Positions 25,001 through 38,663 of a stretch of DNA of 64,000 nucleotides are shown here, one piece after another. Source of the stretch: Callaeas wilsoni (taxonomy: Eukaryota; Chordata; Aves; Passeriformes; Callaeidae); the NCBI GenBank assembly GCA_013398955.1, contig VWPU01014912.1, forward strand, positions 310,001 through 374,000, in the 5' to 3' direction. How positions within the stretch are numbered: position 1 is the first letter of the stretch; each line of letters begins with the position of its first letter. Under the pieces are notes generated by a model. That model did no database searches. It had not been told where the DNA came from and worked only from the letters and a program-made list of their open reading frames with translations. The position numbers and the translations under genes are program-made.

Positions 25001-28000
25001 TTTCTTAGCAGAAAACAATAAAAAACTATGCTAACTAGTGTTCCTTTGACCACCTCGTAACAAGAGGAACCACAACACTTTCCATAAACTGGCTCAGGGA
25101 AGATACTCCTACCTAGACATATTCTATCTTCTCACCAAAATTCATCTAGGTCAAGAGGTCCAAGAGCTTGAGAAGCACCAAAACCAAAAATGATCAAGTA
25201 CTGCATCTGTTTCTTGTCTCTGTGAACCCCCTAACTTGTAGTAACAGGTCTTTGAACCTCAGGATGTTTGAGGACATGGCACCAGCAAAACAATAACCTT
25301 GATTCCATAGATGCCTTACAGTGGTTCCCTGCGTGTTTATTATGGAAGCTCAACATGCCCTGTATGCAACCAAAGATTATTTTTCTTCCAAAGGCCAGAC
25401 TTGCATGGAATTCTGTTAATTACATGCACTGTAGAAATGTCAGCCTTTACCCCTCTGTATATACAGCATCATTTGTCCTTCACATAATGATTTTAAAGTG
25501 CTCTGCAGTTATCATTTGATAGAATAATAAGGTATTATTATTGAATCTTTATGTCTCCTATTGTCCCAGGAGCACTGACCTTGCTTTCTCAATACAGAGG
25601 TCTGTCTGCCAGGCTAATCACACTGATATTTGAGTACCTCAGAGGAGATCCTTATGTAGCAACATTTCTGCAGGAACTCAAAACTGGCCAGACATACTGA
25701 TAAGATCCATGTATTACTCCTGTGCATTTCTGCAAGGTTATAAACCAATTCTAATTTCAAATGTAAATCCCCATCCTAGTGACATGTGGAGAGATGCATG
25801 GTTCAAGTAACTCAAACTGTCCCCAGCTGTCAGGGTTCCCTATACAGGTAGCAATGGATGCGATTTCCAAGCAGACAGCAACCACAGGGAATGAAGATGA
25901 ATGAATTCCCCATCCACTCTTTTCCAGCAGATACGTAGTACTGATAAATGTCCTTGAACTACTGAGTTACTATGGGAATAACCTTTCATTTGTGTCCTTC
26001 GCTTTCATTTGCCAGGACAATGCATTCATGCTGTATCTTTTAGTCATAGACAACCAGATATTAGCACACCTTCCCGTAAGTTGTTTTTTCCCCCTTGATT
26101 TGATATGTTGTATAGGCATATCCATAAATATCCATGCAAATGGCAAGGTATATGCAATACATCTGACAGGGCATGCTTACACCTAGCACAATATCACTTT
26201 TTAAAATAATCTTGGCTTGTTTCCATAGCTGTCAAAAAGTCTAGGTTAGGTTGATAGGTCTCTTAAAATGTACAATTTGTGGCAACTGAGTTTTTTCTTC
26301 CTTTTAAGAAAGTCCTGATACTTATGAGGGCTATTTCTTTCAGGAATAAGATATTTTGATAGTTGCTGAACAAATTATGATACAAAAGCTCCTATCTGGA
26401 GACATGCAGATACCTCACAGCAGCATCAGCATCCTTTACATATCTGCATAGCTGCAAAAATGTCCAAGAGTTTCACTTTTCCACTCAGAAGCTTTTTATT
26501 TTTCTTTTCTGAAAGGAAATCCCAGAGCTCTATTATTGCCTCACCACTTTTTATTTGTCCTAAAAAAACTTGTTTTCTCTGTCTAATAGGGTGAAGACGC
26601 CTAGGCTATAGTTCCCTTCATTACAATACCTCTGGGAATCTCCAGCTGAAAAAGAGCCTTGATATAATGGCACTGTTGTTACACCAACCTCTACCAAATC
26701 AGTCAGCTACAATCAGAAGTCTAAATATTCCTTGAAATATACTTATTTGAATTCAGACATATCAAGAACAATCTGCCTGTCACTGGTACAATGTGTATTT
26801 TCAAGAACTTGCCAAAAGCTGCATGAATTCAGGGTAGTCTCATTACTATATAAACACAATAATCTGAAATAGGTTTTATAACCTGGATTGAGGGAAGAAA
26901 ACATATGTAAGCTTATGCTTATTGCTTAAAATCAAAGAAGAATCACTAAATTCTTGAGACATGAAGCTATACTTTGAACTCTATCTCCGGAAAAACATTC
27001 TCCTGTGATGAATTTCAAAACCAGAAATGTCATAGGACTCAGCCTCGTGCTTACAAGTCCATTATAGATCTTGTTGATTGGTTTCTGTACTTTGAAGTAG
27101 AGTATCTCTGGCTTCAAGTTGTAGAAATAAACTCAATTGTGTTTCTAAATCTTTGTCTACGGCTAGTTAAATTCTTGGCATGTGTAGGAACATTTCAAAT
27201 TTCTTTTGTTCTCTTTGAAATACTTTGGGATGGACACTCATTTGTAAAACTGAAGTAAAGCATTCTGTGGCTGACAAGTTCTACTTATTAACTGTTGCAC
27301 ACAAACATTTTTTTATGGGCGATAATACAGTTCTAAAAGGCATCTTATGCAGCATCATTACACGAGTCAGAAGCAGTATATCCACATGATCTTTTAGTTG
27401 CTCTCATTCCATAAAAGTGTTGGTGGCAGACAAGATAAAGTTGTAAGTCAATATAGAATTTATTTGGTGGGAAAAAAAATAAGTGTTATCTTTACTTGTA
27501 TGGTAGTTTTGGTAGGTATTTGGTGACTTGGAAATGCTAGCAAAACACAGGGAATTGAGGTTCTGTGGTAAGGGATAAATTATGCTAAGTAGTATACGAG
27601 CTGCCATGAAACTATATTTAGGTTATTCCTGATACTTCAAATGAACTTCCAGACCAGTGCATTAACATTGTCAATATCATTTACTCAAGCTTCAGGAACC
27701 TGGGATCATTTCTCATCTTGATTTTTGGCTAAATCTCTTGTTAACAACACAGGAAAAAAAAAAGATTTTCCAAGTGATCACTATTTATTAGATAATAAAT
27801 TTAAAATGACACTGCAAATATAATTTCATGGTTTTTGCTCTTTTCATTTCTTTAAAAAAAACAAGGGTGGAGACAAATAACAGGGCTTAAAATATCGTGA
27901 AGACAATCTTGATTTATAAACTCCGCTTACATATAAACACACATCAAAAGAAAATTATAAATGTCTAAATACCACACCCATGATAGATTAAGAGCTTTAG

Positions 28001-30410
28001 TTCTTTGACTCATCTTTACAAATAAATCTAAAAAACAATGATAGTGTACTTACATATTTCAGATCCTCATCTGTCTAAGAATAGAAAGCACTGAAGTCAT
28101 GTGTCAGAATAACTCGGGTGGCCTCTTCTCAATTCCCTTTTTGTGCTCACCATCCACAAAAATCAGTGCGCCACTGCAATGGTCCAGCCATTCTCACTGC
28201 AGAAAAGGAGCCAGGTGTTGAGTGTCAGACAAGACTGGCATGGATTTGTAAAGGTTGTTTGCATGGCAGCTGTCACAATTCTGAGGCCCAGATTCCCTCT
28301 GTCTACCAGAGCACCTACATCAGAAGCCAGGCTACCATCACAGCAGACAGTAATTGGTACCTGTCTTTAATGTCTGTATTGATATGGAGAAATGGGTATC
28401 TATCTCCATATCTACAGGCCAGCCATGTCCACGCTGCCTTTCCCATGCTTTGATTTCCCCCAGGAACAGTTATGGCATGTTCCAGGCTTGTTCCTACCCA
28501 AGATATACACAGCGTGCTGCTATCCAAGGGTGGCTTCACACATTAGATGTGGTCTCAAAGGATGGATAAAGGAGAACATCAAATGTGAGGTGCTTCAAGC
28601 TGAATGGAATGAAACTGGACCTAAGTTAGTATGCACACATGTTTAAACCTGGAGGAAGAGACAGTACGTTTTTCATGGGACAAATCTTATAACTACCTTT
28701 TTTTTCCTTTTCTGTCTACATTTTATGCTTAATGCTGGCAATAAAGTGTATTTCCTTATTTTAAAATATCGCTAAAGTACTGTAGGTTTTGCAGATTACA
28801 TTGATTTTTTGGAAGAAATTTAGGAGACGCTCTTGTGTCTGACATCTGGATGAGTCCAACTGTTTCAACACACATCAACAGAATTACCGTCTCAGTCCCA
28901 TACTGCATATTGTTCAGACACTTTAACTTAGTAATGTCCTGGGCACTTTTTTTAGCAGCCCTATATTTAATGGGGACTTGAAGACAACTCTCAGTTTTAG
29001 AGGTACTCGAATCTGTATATACCGTGAGACCCACTGGGTAATGTCACTCCATTTAGTGACACCACTCACTAATATAATGTGTGGCACAGCAGCGAAAATG
29101 AGCCAGCATATGATCTTGCTAAGGGCCAACAGTTTCTGATAGGTCACAATTAGCATGCCCCCCAGTGTTATCAAAAAATAGCTTGAAAAATTTTGACTAC
29201 AGATGCAAGATGCAGCCCAGCTCAGCTGTCCACACAGAACTGTCCAGTGCAACTAGAGATGCCCTAGTTATTCTGACTGTCCTTCAGCTGCTGTCCAGAA
29301 AGACATGGGCTTCCTGCAAATCCTGCATCTTCTCTGCCAGTCTCTTAAATAAGCTTGGGCATCTAAAATGGCTCTGGGCATCTCAAATATCTCTGAGTTT
29401 ATTGTAAAACTAAACTTTGCACTAAATCAACTAAATCACAAGTTATGCATTGACAACAGGACTCTGTTATCCCCCACCTCACTACTGATACTCCCCACAT
29501 ACAACACCAGCACATCACCCCTTTCCACAAGTACTGCTTCCGGGAATGGGCTGCATAACAAGATAACCAACAATTTTGTGTTGTATGCTACTTATGCACA
29601 TGTATGCACACTATATCAGGGCTCACATTTTTCATTCTTTAATTAATATTGCCTTTTTGTAAAAATTAAAGCAGTGGGATTCCAAAAAGCCATTATGTTT
29701 TGTTTGTTAGGAGCTGGCATAAATGTATTCCAGTAGAGATAATGCTGTAAATGTTGATCATGTTACAAGTTGGCCCACCTACTGTCACTTCAGGAAGCAG
29801 AGGTTTAAATATAAAACTACTATTTTTAACTGAGTTAATATTGGAACTGGAGGAGGAGACATTCAAGCTGGGGTAAATAGTAGCCTGGCTGATGTAAGTA
29901 GCACTGTATTGATTTACAGCAGTGAAGCAACTATCAGAAACAGTAAATCTTTTCTCCACCAAGAGCTCCACAAATGTATTTATAATATTATTTCAATACA
30001 GAAAAGAAAAGTCACAACAGAAAATTGAGATTATTCAAAGGTATCTCAGAGGTCCTGACAAACTTCTGTGAGCAAATAAATGGAAATACAGAGCATGTGT
30101 CCTAGCCCAGTAGACTGCTTCAAATCCCTGAGCCAAAATATACATGTTAAATAACTATGTGTTTTGTTTACAATGAGCAGTATATTCCAGACATAATTAA
30201 GGAAAATTGTTATTGGATACCTCTTGACGATAAAAAAGACCCAAACAACCCTCCCCCACACCTCCAAGGTATTAAATAAAAGAAGGTTTTATACTATAAG
30301 AATTCATTTATGTTTTCTTCTTGAAGCTGTAGTACTAAAGTACTGTAAGTTAGATTATTATTGAAAATAAGAGCAAGACCATCAGATTTTATTACTAAAT
30401 TGGAAATAGG

Positions 30411-30434
30411 AAAAATAAAAATAAAAATAAAAAT
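30411..30434. repeat. (AAAAT)n microsatellite
   Basis: Four or more tandem AAAAT-type units followed by 'aacaaaaatg'. Confidence 0.9.
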
Positions 30435-31285
30435 AACAAAAATGCCCTAATACTTAAAACTCATAAATTTAAATACCTTAATTTATCTTGATTTATTAAA
30501 TATTCTAATGTTGGGCATTGTTTTTGGGTGTCTACTCAATAGCACTTGGTCTTTGTAATACAATATAAACAAAATTAGAAAAGTCTAAGAAGTTTAACTC
30601 AAGAGGAACCTTACTTCTCCAAAAAACCAACTTAAAGGAGCCAAAGCTGTGTTTTCTTTTTAAATTACTTTCTCTCTTTTTAGCTGAGGTGTTTAAAGAC
30701 TCCATAATGAAGCACAGCACAGAGTACAGCACAGGAGGACCGAGACCATGGGCTTTAGGGAGATTAATGGCTGCAGAGCGGTTTGCTTTTTGTTACATTA
30801 ACCTGCCCAGAAAAGCAATTCCCTCCACAGTCCCCATACCCAATCCCCATAAGTGGAGACATATGGCAGCTCTGTGATACAGAGAACACACTGTGGTAGT
30901 TTTATTGATACTGGGACTGCTTCTTAGCCAGTATAAGTCTTCTCCACTCGGCTATGAATTGATCCCATTGACTCTTGGCAAAAGCAGAACAGTCATAAAG
31001 GTTAATGCTGCCCTTGCAGTCAGATTCCTTCTCTGAATTGCCCTGTGAAGGTGCCTCTCTCCACTGACTCCAGGGAGATTGGCAGATTAAATTTAGACTG
31101 AGCTACTTCTTGTGCCTCTGCCACTTTGGTGGGATCAATCTGTAAAGACGTGCTTTTCTCTTTGTCCATGATTCTCAGATGTGAGTCTATTGACAGAAAA
31201 CCACCAGAAGTAGCAATGAGAGTGGTGCAAGTTGTGCATGGCCATCGCTGTCTTCTCATCTGGTGAAATGTCAAGGTGAGCAGAG

Positions 31286-31315
31286 CCCCTTCTTTCCTCC
31301 CTCCCTCTCTCTTCT
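31286..31315. repeat. Polypyrimidine tract
   Basis: Thirty bases with only C and T on the plus strand, including CCT and CTCT units. Such mirror-like homopurine/homopyrimidine tracts can form triplex DNA; no function is implied. Confidence 0.88.
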
Positions 31316-32305
31316 GCCTGTCCATTATCTATCTGAGGACAGTAATCATTAAAATATTTCGAAACCCAGATCCCAATGTTTCCATGTTGAATTAACATGA
31401 ATGCTCAGAATTGGAGAGCTGTGGTGCATCTTGGAAGGACCTTGCAAAAGAGGTTTTCAGCTCAGATTCTTGGCTAAAGGTCAAAAGGCTTGGCGATGTG
31501 GCACAACATTGCACACACAAAGGCACACAGAGATCAGTTCATATTTTCTGCTTCCCTCCTCAGATTTCTCTCTTCCAGCCATCAGCTTCTCTGCTAACCT
31601 TGAAACAGCAAGGAATTTCATTCTGTGGCTTGTGTTTCCTCCAAAGCAGAATTGCAGGACCTCAGTTCCTCCCTAGAAATTATGTCTCCTGGAGTCATTA
31701 CTCCCTCTTGGCCTCAGACCACTTCCTGCAATTTCAGAGCCACTGAAAACAGCAGTTTCAAATGATCTATTAACCCATGAAGGCTAAGCCAGCCTGGATT
31801 CACCAGAGTTCCTTTGATGCATTTTTCTTTTCTCACACATTTCATTTCTCCTCTCCCTAAACTTTGAAATAGAACTGAAAAGATTCTTCCGCAGACAAGT
31901 TTTGGCCCATTTTACAGGCCTTATCCTCTCAATACTGTTTTGTTTTCACCCTCAGTTTTCTGCTGCAGACTATTATTTACCAAATCTATCTTTCTTGAAA
32001 AATTCTGATGACCTGTAAAAGATGAAATGTTAACTATCAAAACCTTTGGGTATAGCCACAAATGATTATGCAAGGCTGGAGGCTCAATGCCAGATGAACA
32101 GACGACAGACCCATTTATCATCAGTAGGAACAGTTACATTAATTGGCTATGATACCAGTACCGTCCTTCAGCATTAACAAAACTCTTCTTGGTCCTGAAT
32201 GTACCCTCAGAACATCCTTTATTAAATAAGATAAATAATACTGAGGCCAAGGGTCACACTGCTTTGTCTAAGAAAGCTCAATTATTTGAGAATACTTTCC
32301 TGATT

Positions 32306-32338
32306 CAAGCTTGGTAACCTGACAAGTTACCAAGCCTG
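32306..32338. repeat. Perfect 10-bp inverted repeat (hairpin)
   Basis: 'gcttggtaac' at 32309-32318 and its exact reverse complement 'gttaccaagc' at 32326-32335 flank a 7-base loop. One mismatch further out, the pairing resumes for two more bases. In RNA this would make a stable stem-loop, but it is too short for a microRNA precursor. Confidence 0.85.
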
Positions 32339-32465
32339 GCAAAGAGGGCTTTTTGGTCTACTGACTAAACATTATTATTCTACGCATACATGTCTTCTGC
32401 ATTAGAGAATCAACAACAGAGAAACAAAACCACATTAGTCCTGTAAAGCTTCTGGACTGGGGGAG

Positions 32466-32643
32466 AGTGCTTGAACATTGGAATAGTTCAACCAGAAAGG
32501 CTGCAGAGACTCCATCCTTGGCAATATACAAAACTTGACTGGACACATCCCTGGGCTCTTGTGGCTGACACTGCTTTGAGTGGTGTGTGTTGGACTAGAT
32601 GATCTCCAAGGTCTCTTCCAGCCTCTGTGATATTCTGTAGTTC
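32466..32643 (+). mobile_element. CR1 LINE 3' fragment, distinct subgroup
   Basis: Plus-strand CR1 with the subgroup wording 'agagactccatccttggc' (32505), 'aaaacttgactggacac' and 'gttggactagatgatctcc' (about 32589). It ends in a degenerate tail 'gtgatattctgtagttctg'. This 3' UTR type is not seen in the other copies of the window. 5'-truncated, with no coding sequence left. Confidence 0.9.
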
Positions 32644-35600
32644 TGACTCCATGAGATGAAGCCACAGTAGTGGATTCCCTGGCTTCTTCCATGTATTCAC
32701 ACAAAAGCCAAAATACTCATAATTGGCTACTGCTTCCAGCTGTGTCACCATGCAAAGAGGAATATAATCCTAGGAGCCCCTCAAGCCAATTTTCTTGCAT
32801 GCAGCTGAGCATGTGAAAAAGTAACCAGCGGCTACAATTTGATACGGTACCTGCAGAATTCCCTGCAGTTAAGTGAACTTTTCTGTAAACAGAAACAACT
32901 TGACCTTATCTGGCACAGTTGCTATGCAAATATTTTGTATGATTCCAGGCACACTGAAAGTGTGTTATCATTGTCACCATGGACAGTACAGAAGCAGTGA
33001 TACAGTCCAATAACTCTGCATAAGGATGGAGAAAGTAAAACATTGATAATTATACTGGAATATTGACCACATGTTACAAGTAGTAGAAACAAAGTGTTTC
33101 TTACAAGATTGGCTTTCACCAACTTCTTGACTTGCCAATAAATGGTTCTGTGACCCATTTCATGGAAGGAAGAGCTCAAAAGTAATGCTGTAGTATTTCA
33201 TGGGACTCAAAAAGGACCCTCTGGGTCAAGTCCGTCCTGCCAACACAATTTCTACCTTGTGGTCACATATTGCTACCTTGCCTGCACTTGATATACACAG
33301 ATTTTAATCAACACCCCTCTCCATATAACTTGTTAGCTAATTATGTGTTCATCCTACCATAAATGACATTTTCCCCATCCTTATACCACCCTCTGATCCT
33401 GACAAGAAGGAGAACTGTTTTTCTCTTTCTCCCCAAGGGGCTTGGGGAGTTTTCCTCACAATGATACAGTATTTCCTCACACTTAGAACAGAGCCTTCTG
33501 TTTGCACACAGTACTGGGGAATTTTCAGTGCTGACACCAGTCAGGCTGGCATGCACACTTTATACCTGCATAGCCAAAGGAACTGGCAGATGGTTTGTGA
33601 CAAAAGGAGCATCCCATGGAACTGCAGGAGAACCATCTCAACAGATCCAAGATTTCAGAGCCTGAAAGACACCATGCAACAGCTCAACCGTAGCACTGCT
33701 CAGCATTCAGCCAGAAGCAAGGCAGGTGCTTGAAATGTTTGCCAGGATTCACTCATTCAAACATGTTTAGTTTCCAAGATGGAAATAAATCTGGCAAATG
33801 GGTGTGGAATGCTCTTACAAAGAGATGCAAGAGCAATCACCTGGTGTAGGACAGAATCTACCACCTCGTCTCTGTGACTTTTTGGTAGCCAGAGGACTGA
33901 CTTACACAAAATTGTCCCACCCACGCCTCCAGCAGGAAGAATTGTCCCTTCCAGCAGGACAGTGAGAACAAGTGGGAGTAATGGGAATGTATGATGTTGA
34001 ATGAAGTAGTGGCTGAAAAAGACGTGCTACCAAGCAGGTCTCATTTCAGCATGGGTCTCCAGGACCAAAGCATCTGCCATTCCACAGCATTTGGTGTGGA
34101 CCATTTTACAGGAGAGGGGTGGCTGCTGATGGTTCAGTGCTGCATAAACACTTGAGCTGTAAGCCTGGCTGATAGGACTGGGAAGGAGGACATCAAAATT
34201 GTCGAGCTCAATATGTTAGACTTGTCAGATTTGGATCAGCTGTGCTCTCTGCTTCACAGCTTCATATTTCATGTCATCCTACCTCTAGCAGGCAAGTGAC
34301 ATACCTGGAGTTCTGTCTCCCATTTGAACTTTTTAAAGAAAAATGTGGGGTTTTTCTGCATCTTTCCTTCCTGAAGCTAGTGGGTAGACTAAGGAGGAAG
34401 CTTTTAGGTGTTTGCTTCACACTATTCATGTACTTCTTAAGTCTCCTGAAAATTTTCCAGTAAAGCAGCTCCTGCTCAAAATTTCCCATGTTGCAACTAC
34501 AATGTACTGACATGATTCACAGTTCTTGTTAAGCAAGGGTAAGCCTGTCCCAAATATGTGGAGCTTCTTCCTTCTACAAAAGAAATGAACCATAGCAAAG
34601 ATCATTGCAGCTAATCTGTCTTCAGACTCAGGAAGATTCTTCTGCACCTCTGCATTTCAGAAGATGACCTTTATCAGATGTAAAGTCTACAAATATTTTC
34701 TGACTCTGTAGGGCAAAGTACGGATATAAGATTTGATCTACAAATGTAACAGCCCTTCTCCTATCATACATCAGCCAGTGTAGCACAGATGGAATTGTCA
34801 CAGAAAGAAAAGCATAAGGTAGAGGGAACAAACATAAAAACTACTTTATAACTTGCCAATGGGAAGAGGAGACCAACTAAAACAATTTGTAGTGAAGGTC
34901 CAAACGAATACCATGGAGTTAGTCTCCCTAGAGGAATGAAGGGAAGACAGGAACAATACTACCTTTCTAAATGCAAACATAGTTTGGGAGAGGTGGTGCT
35001 TCTGGGATTTGCCAACAAGAGCAAGAGTTCTTTGCTGAATAAGCAACTGGGCTTGCTGGTGTAGGAAGCAGTGTGCACACTGATGCCCTAGGGCACCAAT
35101 TTCATGATCAGGAGACCCTAAGACATGCTTCAGTTTTCTCATAATGAGTGGATTGACTACATTCATCAAAACCAAGATTTCAGGGCTCAAAGTTCAAAAA
35201 GCTACCCGAGGTGACATCATTTCCCTGCTTCCTCCTTCTCTTGCCCCTTCCAAAAACAACCCCACTATATTTTTTTTCTCTTGCCATTTGACTGAAATCA
35301 CCTGGGGGTTAATTATCTTTCTGGGATGAAAACCATATGCTATTTCATGTTCTTGCATAAGGTTAAGCTGCATATGATGAAACCGATCAATTAAATCTTG
35401 TGGGAAGAGAAAGGAAGGGAGGGTGAAGCCTGGCCAGGAGTTATTGTTCTCATTTACTGACAATGCAATCGAGGTATCAGATAAATATAAGAAATCACTT
35501 TCCCACAAGGAACAGAGCAGAGAAAGTGTTGGCTGTGTCACCATAAAATGAAGCTGGAGAACACTAAAGTGGGTAATATTAATGTAAACAAGATGGGGAA

Positions 35601-37987
35601 AATCACTGCTTACGACTGGCAAGACTCGGACTATGGAAAGGTCATGTTATTTAAAAAACAATTTTTCTGTGTGTTTGGTTTTGTTTTTTTCTTTTTATCT
35701 TGCAGCTTGCAGACTGCTTTGAACACAGCAGATACTATGCTGATGTGCGTTCATAAAATCCAGCCCGTTGTGAGGGTCTACACCTGTCATTTCACTTTAG
35801 TGCAGGAACAGTCCCCTAAAATGTTAGCCTGATTTTCCAATTTATCTGGCATGTGAGTCTGGTTCTTATCACTGTGAATGGTTTTCCTTCAAGCTAGAAT
35901 ATGGATTTTTTGCGCTGGTCTGCCAGGGATAAAAGAGAAGAAGAGAAAACAGATATGGAAGTGCTCCACTGAGTCTCATGCTTGTAAAATTCCATGCATA
36001 CAAAAATTGCAAGTAGAAAGATCTACAGCCACATGAAAGTTATTGAAAGCAAGCAGCGCAACATAAGCTTAGAGCTGTTTACAAGTAAATTCTTCATAAC
36101 TCCTTAGCCAAAAACTTCATTGCCTGAATAATTTCCTTGTCAAAGAGAAACATTTCTCTGCCAGTGATAAAGAATAACTCCAAGAACCCTTCAATCCCCA
36201 GTCCTGCAGAGCTTAGGTTGCACATGGGTTAACACTTCGGTGCAGTTACACTTCCTCAGCAGCTAGCATTTGCAAAGTGTGTTACTGAAAAGAAATAAGC
36301 ACAAACATACACAGATGTCTACTGTTCTGGGTTCAAATAACTCTTGTGGAGAAAGAGTGGTGTATATATATATATATGGGTGTGCACGTGTGTGGGCATG
36401 CATGGGAAAGCAAAGTGAGCTTTATTTTTATTCTGAATCCCACCTAAACAAAGATCCTAATGTTATCCGTTGGAATGAGGTAAGAAATATGATCATTTGG
36501 TTCCAAGACCTGCCTGAAACTACAGTTTTTGTAGCCATGAATGAGCAGCAGCCAAAGTAAAAGAGATCAGATGAACTGCATTTAGAAGTGATGCAGTGAA
36601 CTGGTACGAGGGGAAAGTGCTTTTAGTGATCGATATGAAAACAGGGGGCTTTCATCTAACCACAGTGAGGATGGCAAAGAGGAATTTGGGCAATATAATA
36701 TGGGATAAAAGGGTAGATAGCCTCTTATTTCAACCTAAAGACTTAATGATGCTTATTAAAAGGTTGTTACCTGGTTTCATGGAAGAATTATTGCCCTCTA
36801 CCTCTTTCCTTAGAGTGAATGACTGGACAGGGAAAAACAAGTTTTCTCAAGTCCTTGGTCCTTGTTATGGAAATGTTCTTTTCATTTTTCTGTGACTTTG
36901 CCAAAAGACCAGCTCACGCAAACCAGCAATACACAGTGCAATTCCTCAGGCAGCATGTTCATATTGCAGCACTTGGGTCATTAGATATCCCGATTTGATT
37001 CATGTAACAATTGTTTAGATTCGTGTCAGTGTTACCAATAAGTGAGAGCTTTGAAATAGCAAAGTGTTCTCATGCTTGAGAAAATGCATTGGGACAAAGT
37101 CAAGTCTGGAGGAGACACACTGAAGACAATGAACTTCCAGCAGGTGAGCCAGGCTGCACATTTCTGCTGGGAAACTTTTTCCACCACTGCAGCATTTCAT
37201 TATCACTGTCATTTTCTCTATGAATTATTGCTTTCTTGTCAGATTTACCTCCCCTTCCACTTGAAAACAGTCATCTAGGGAACAGGCCAGCAATAAAACA
37301 AAACCTCTTGGAGGTTAATGTTGCAACAACAACAAAAACAGGAGCTGGTCTAGCGCTTCAACTAGGGGACCAAACCACATGGTACTGGTTCAGCTACAAG
37401 AGTTCAATCTGTCTGTATCTGAATATAACAGGCAGCACTGCTTTTCTGGCACTGGGTAACAACAAAGTGTTTTGAACATAGTTACTAGATTTTTTTTTTA
37501 GGCTATTTGGTGTGCTTCAAGATTTACAGTTCTTCAGCAGTGACTAGAAATGACAATTCAGATGAATTCATACGCCATTAAAAAAACCCCAATCTATTAA
37601 TTAGATTTTCAATTAATGTTAGGAAGTCTCATACGGTATTTGACTATAAGTATACAAGGTGCTGGCATTTCTACAATTCTACAGTAAAGAGACATGGGGC
37701 AGAGATATGCCCAGGGAGACAGGAAACCAGAGCACCAAAACGCCCTTCTTCTCAGCAGAAGAACCCATCCAACTGCATAAACTGGCCTTTTCTGGTGAAA
37801 GAACTATCTTCTCACTTTTTGTAGAACAAACTGTAGTTTACCTAGAGTAATCTAAAATTAAATCAACTGGGCCAAATCTATGAAAAGCCATATTTCTCCT
37901 GTGTTCTACCTGAAGATGTTTGTCTTACATGCGAAAGGTAACTTTGGAGTTAAGTCTAACTAGTACCCAGAGGGAGCATAAATGTAG
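32644..37987. other. Non-coding DNA
   Basis: No gene recognised. Holds an octamer-like 'atgcaaat' (32924-32931) and a (TA)n run (36363-36377). The 142-codon minus-strand frame at 35194-35622 is the longest in the window outside the retroelements. It shows no domain, signal peptide or repeat I recognise, and overlaps a plus-strand frame at its 5' end. Around 33200-33240 there is a faint resemblance to a LINE 3' end, too weak to call. Confidence 0.5.
36363..36377. repeat. (TA)n microsatellite
   Basis: Seven TA units followed by a GT-rich stretch ('gggtgtgcacgtgtgtggg'). Confidence 0.9.
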
Positions 37988-38037
37988 ATTCATAGAATCA
38001 TTTAGGTGGAAAAAGACCTCCAAGATAATTGAGTACA
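37988..38037 (-). mobile_element. Very short CR1 LINE 3' end
   Basis: About 50 bases of a minus-strand CR1: 'gattcatagaatcattta' then 'aaaaagacctccaagataa'. Only the extreme 3' end remains. Either severe 5' truncation at insertion or later deletion explains this. Confidence 0.88.
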
Positions 38038-38663
38038 AAATACCTTTCAAATTACAAAATGGAGGAAATGATTTTAGGTTAAATATTTTGAGACATGTAG
38101 AATGTGTGAGAACATTTCTTTAGAAACTACCATGGCATGGAATCAAGCTATAATCAAATGAATGAAATCAAAGAACCTTTCCTCTGTTGCCTTCCTTGAA
38201 TAGTCATTTATGAACCAGAAAGTAAATGCATGAAGAATCTTAAATCACAACCAATCACACCAGCAAAACTTTGACACTCCTTCACACTACTAAGTGGCTT
38301 AAAAGCCAGAACGACTGCAACAGGAGATCAAATCCAACTTTACTGGAACAAATTGTGCCTTGAATTATGTTGGTGTGGTGCCACAGAAGTCAACGGGATA
38401 TGACCTTCACAGCTAATGAAAGAGGTCCACTAAATTTGTCATAGTCAGCTTGGCTGCAGAACCCCTTTGCACATTCTATGCACAGGCTCTTGTTCCCTCT
38501 CTTAGAATAAGTAAAAGAGTGTCAGTTAAAACATAAGGTAATGAATTTCAGAAACACCTTTTTTACAGTAAATCCTCAAGTAAATAATGACAGTACACTG
38601 GAAACTACAGTCCAGATTTACATGAAGACTGATAGAACTTGATGAATTTAACTCATTGCAGTC
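38038..38663. other. Non-coding spacer
   Basis: No gene or repeat recognised between two CR1 fragments of opposite orientation. Confidence 0.5.

Larger units (their letters stand above)
21382..32465. other. 11-kb stretch without recognisable CR1
   Basis: The longest stretch in the window where I recognise no LINE fragment. It holds purine runs (22004-22036), an (AAAAT)n tract (30411-30434), a polypyrimidine tract (31286-31315) and a perfect hairpin (32306-32338). Reading frames such as 22867-23235 (122 codons), 28118-28453 (111) and 31411-31746 (111) have no recognisable domain and overlap others on either strand. Noticeably AT-rich from about 26800 to 30500. Confidence 0.5.

Noticed and set aside
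28118..28453. 111-codon plus-strand open frame with several overlapping frames
   Set aside because: Four frames on both strands are open over the same bases, which points to stop-poor composition rather than coding.
32924..32931. Octamer motif 'atgcaaat'
   Set aside because: A single 8-bp site is expected by chance once or more in 64 kb; no promoter context.
33190..33345. Faint LINE 3'-end resemblance ('ggaccctctgggtcaagtcc')
   Set aside because: Only about 30 bases resemble a LINE end and nothing before or after supports it.
35194..35622. 142-codon minus-strand open frame
   Set aside because: The longest non-repeat frame, but its length is near what chance gives in 64 kb over six frames. 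No domain, splice context or codon signature is recognised.
36363..36377. TATA-like run as a promoter
   Set aside because: It is a (TA)n microsatellite with no initiator, CpG island or downstream gene.
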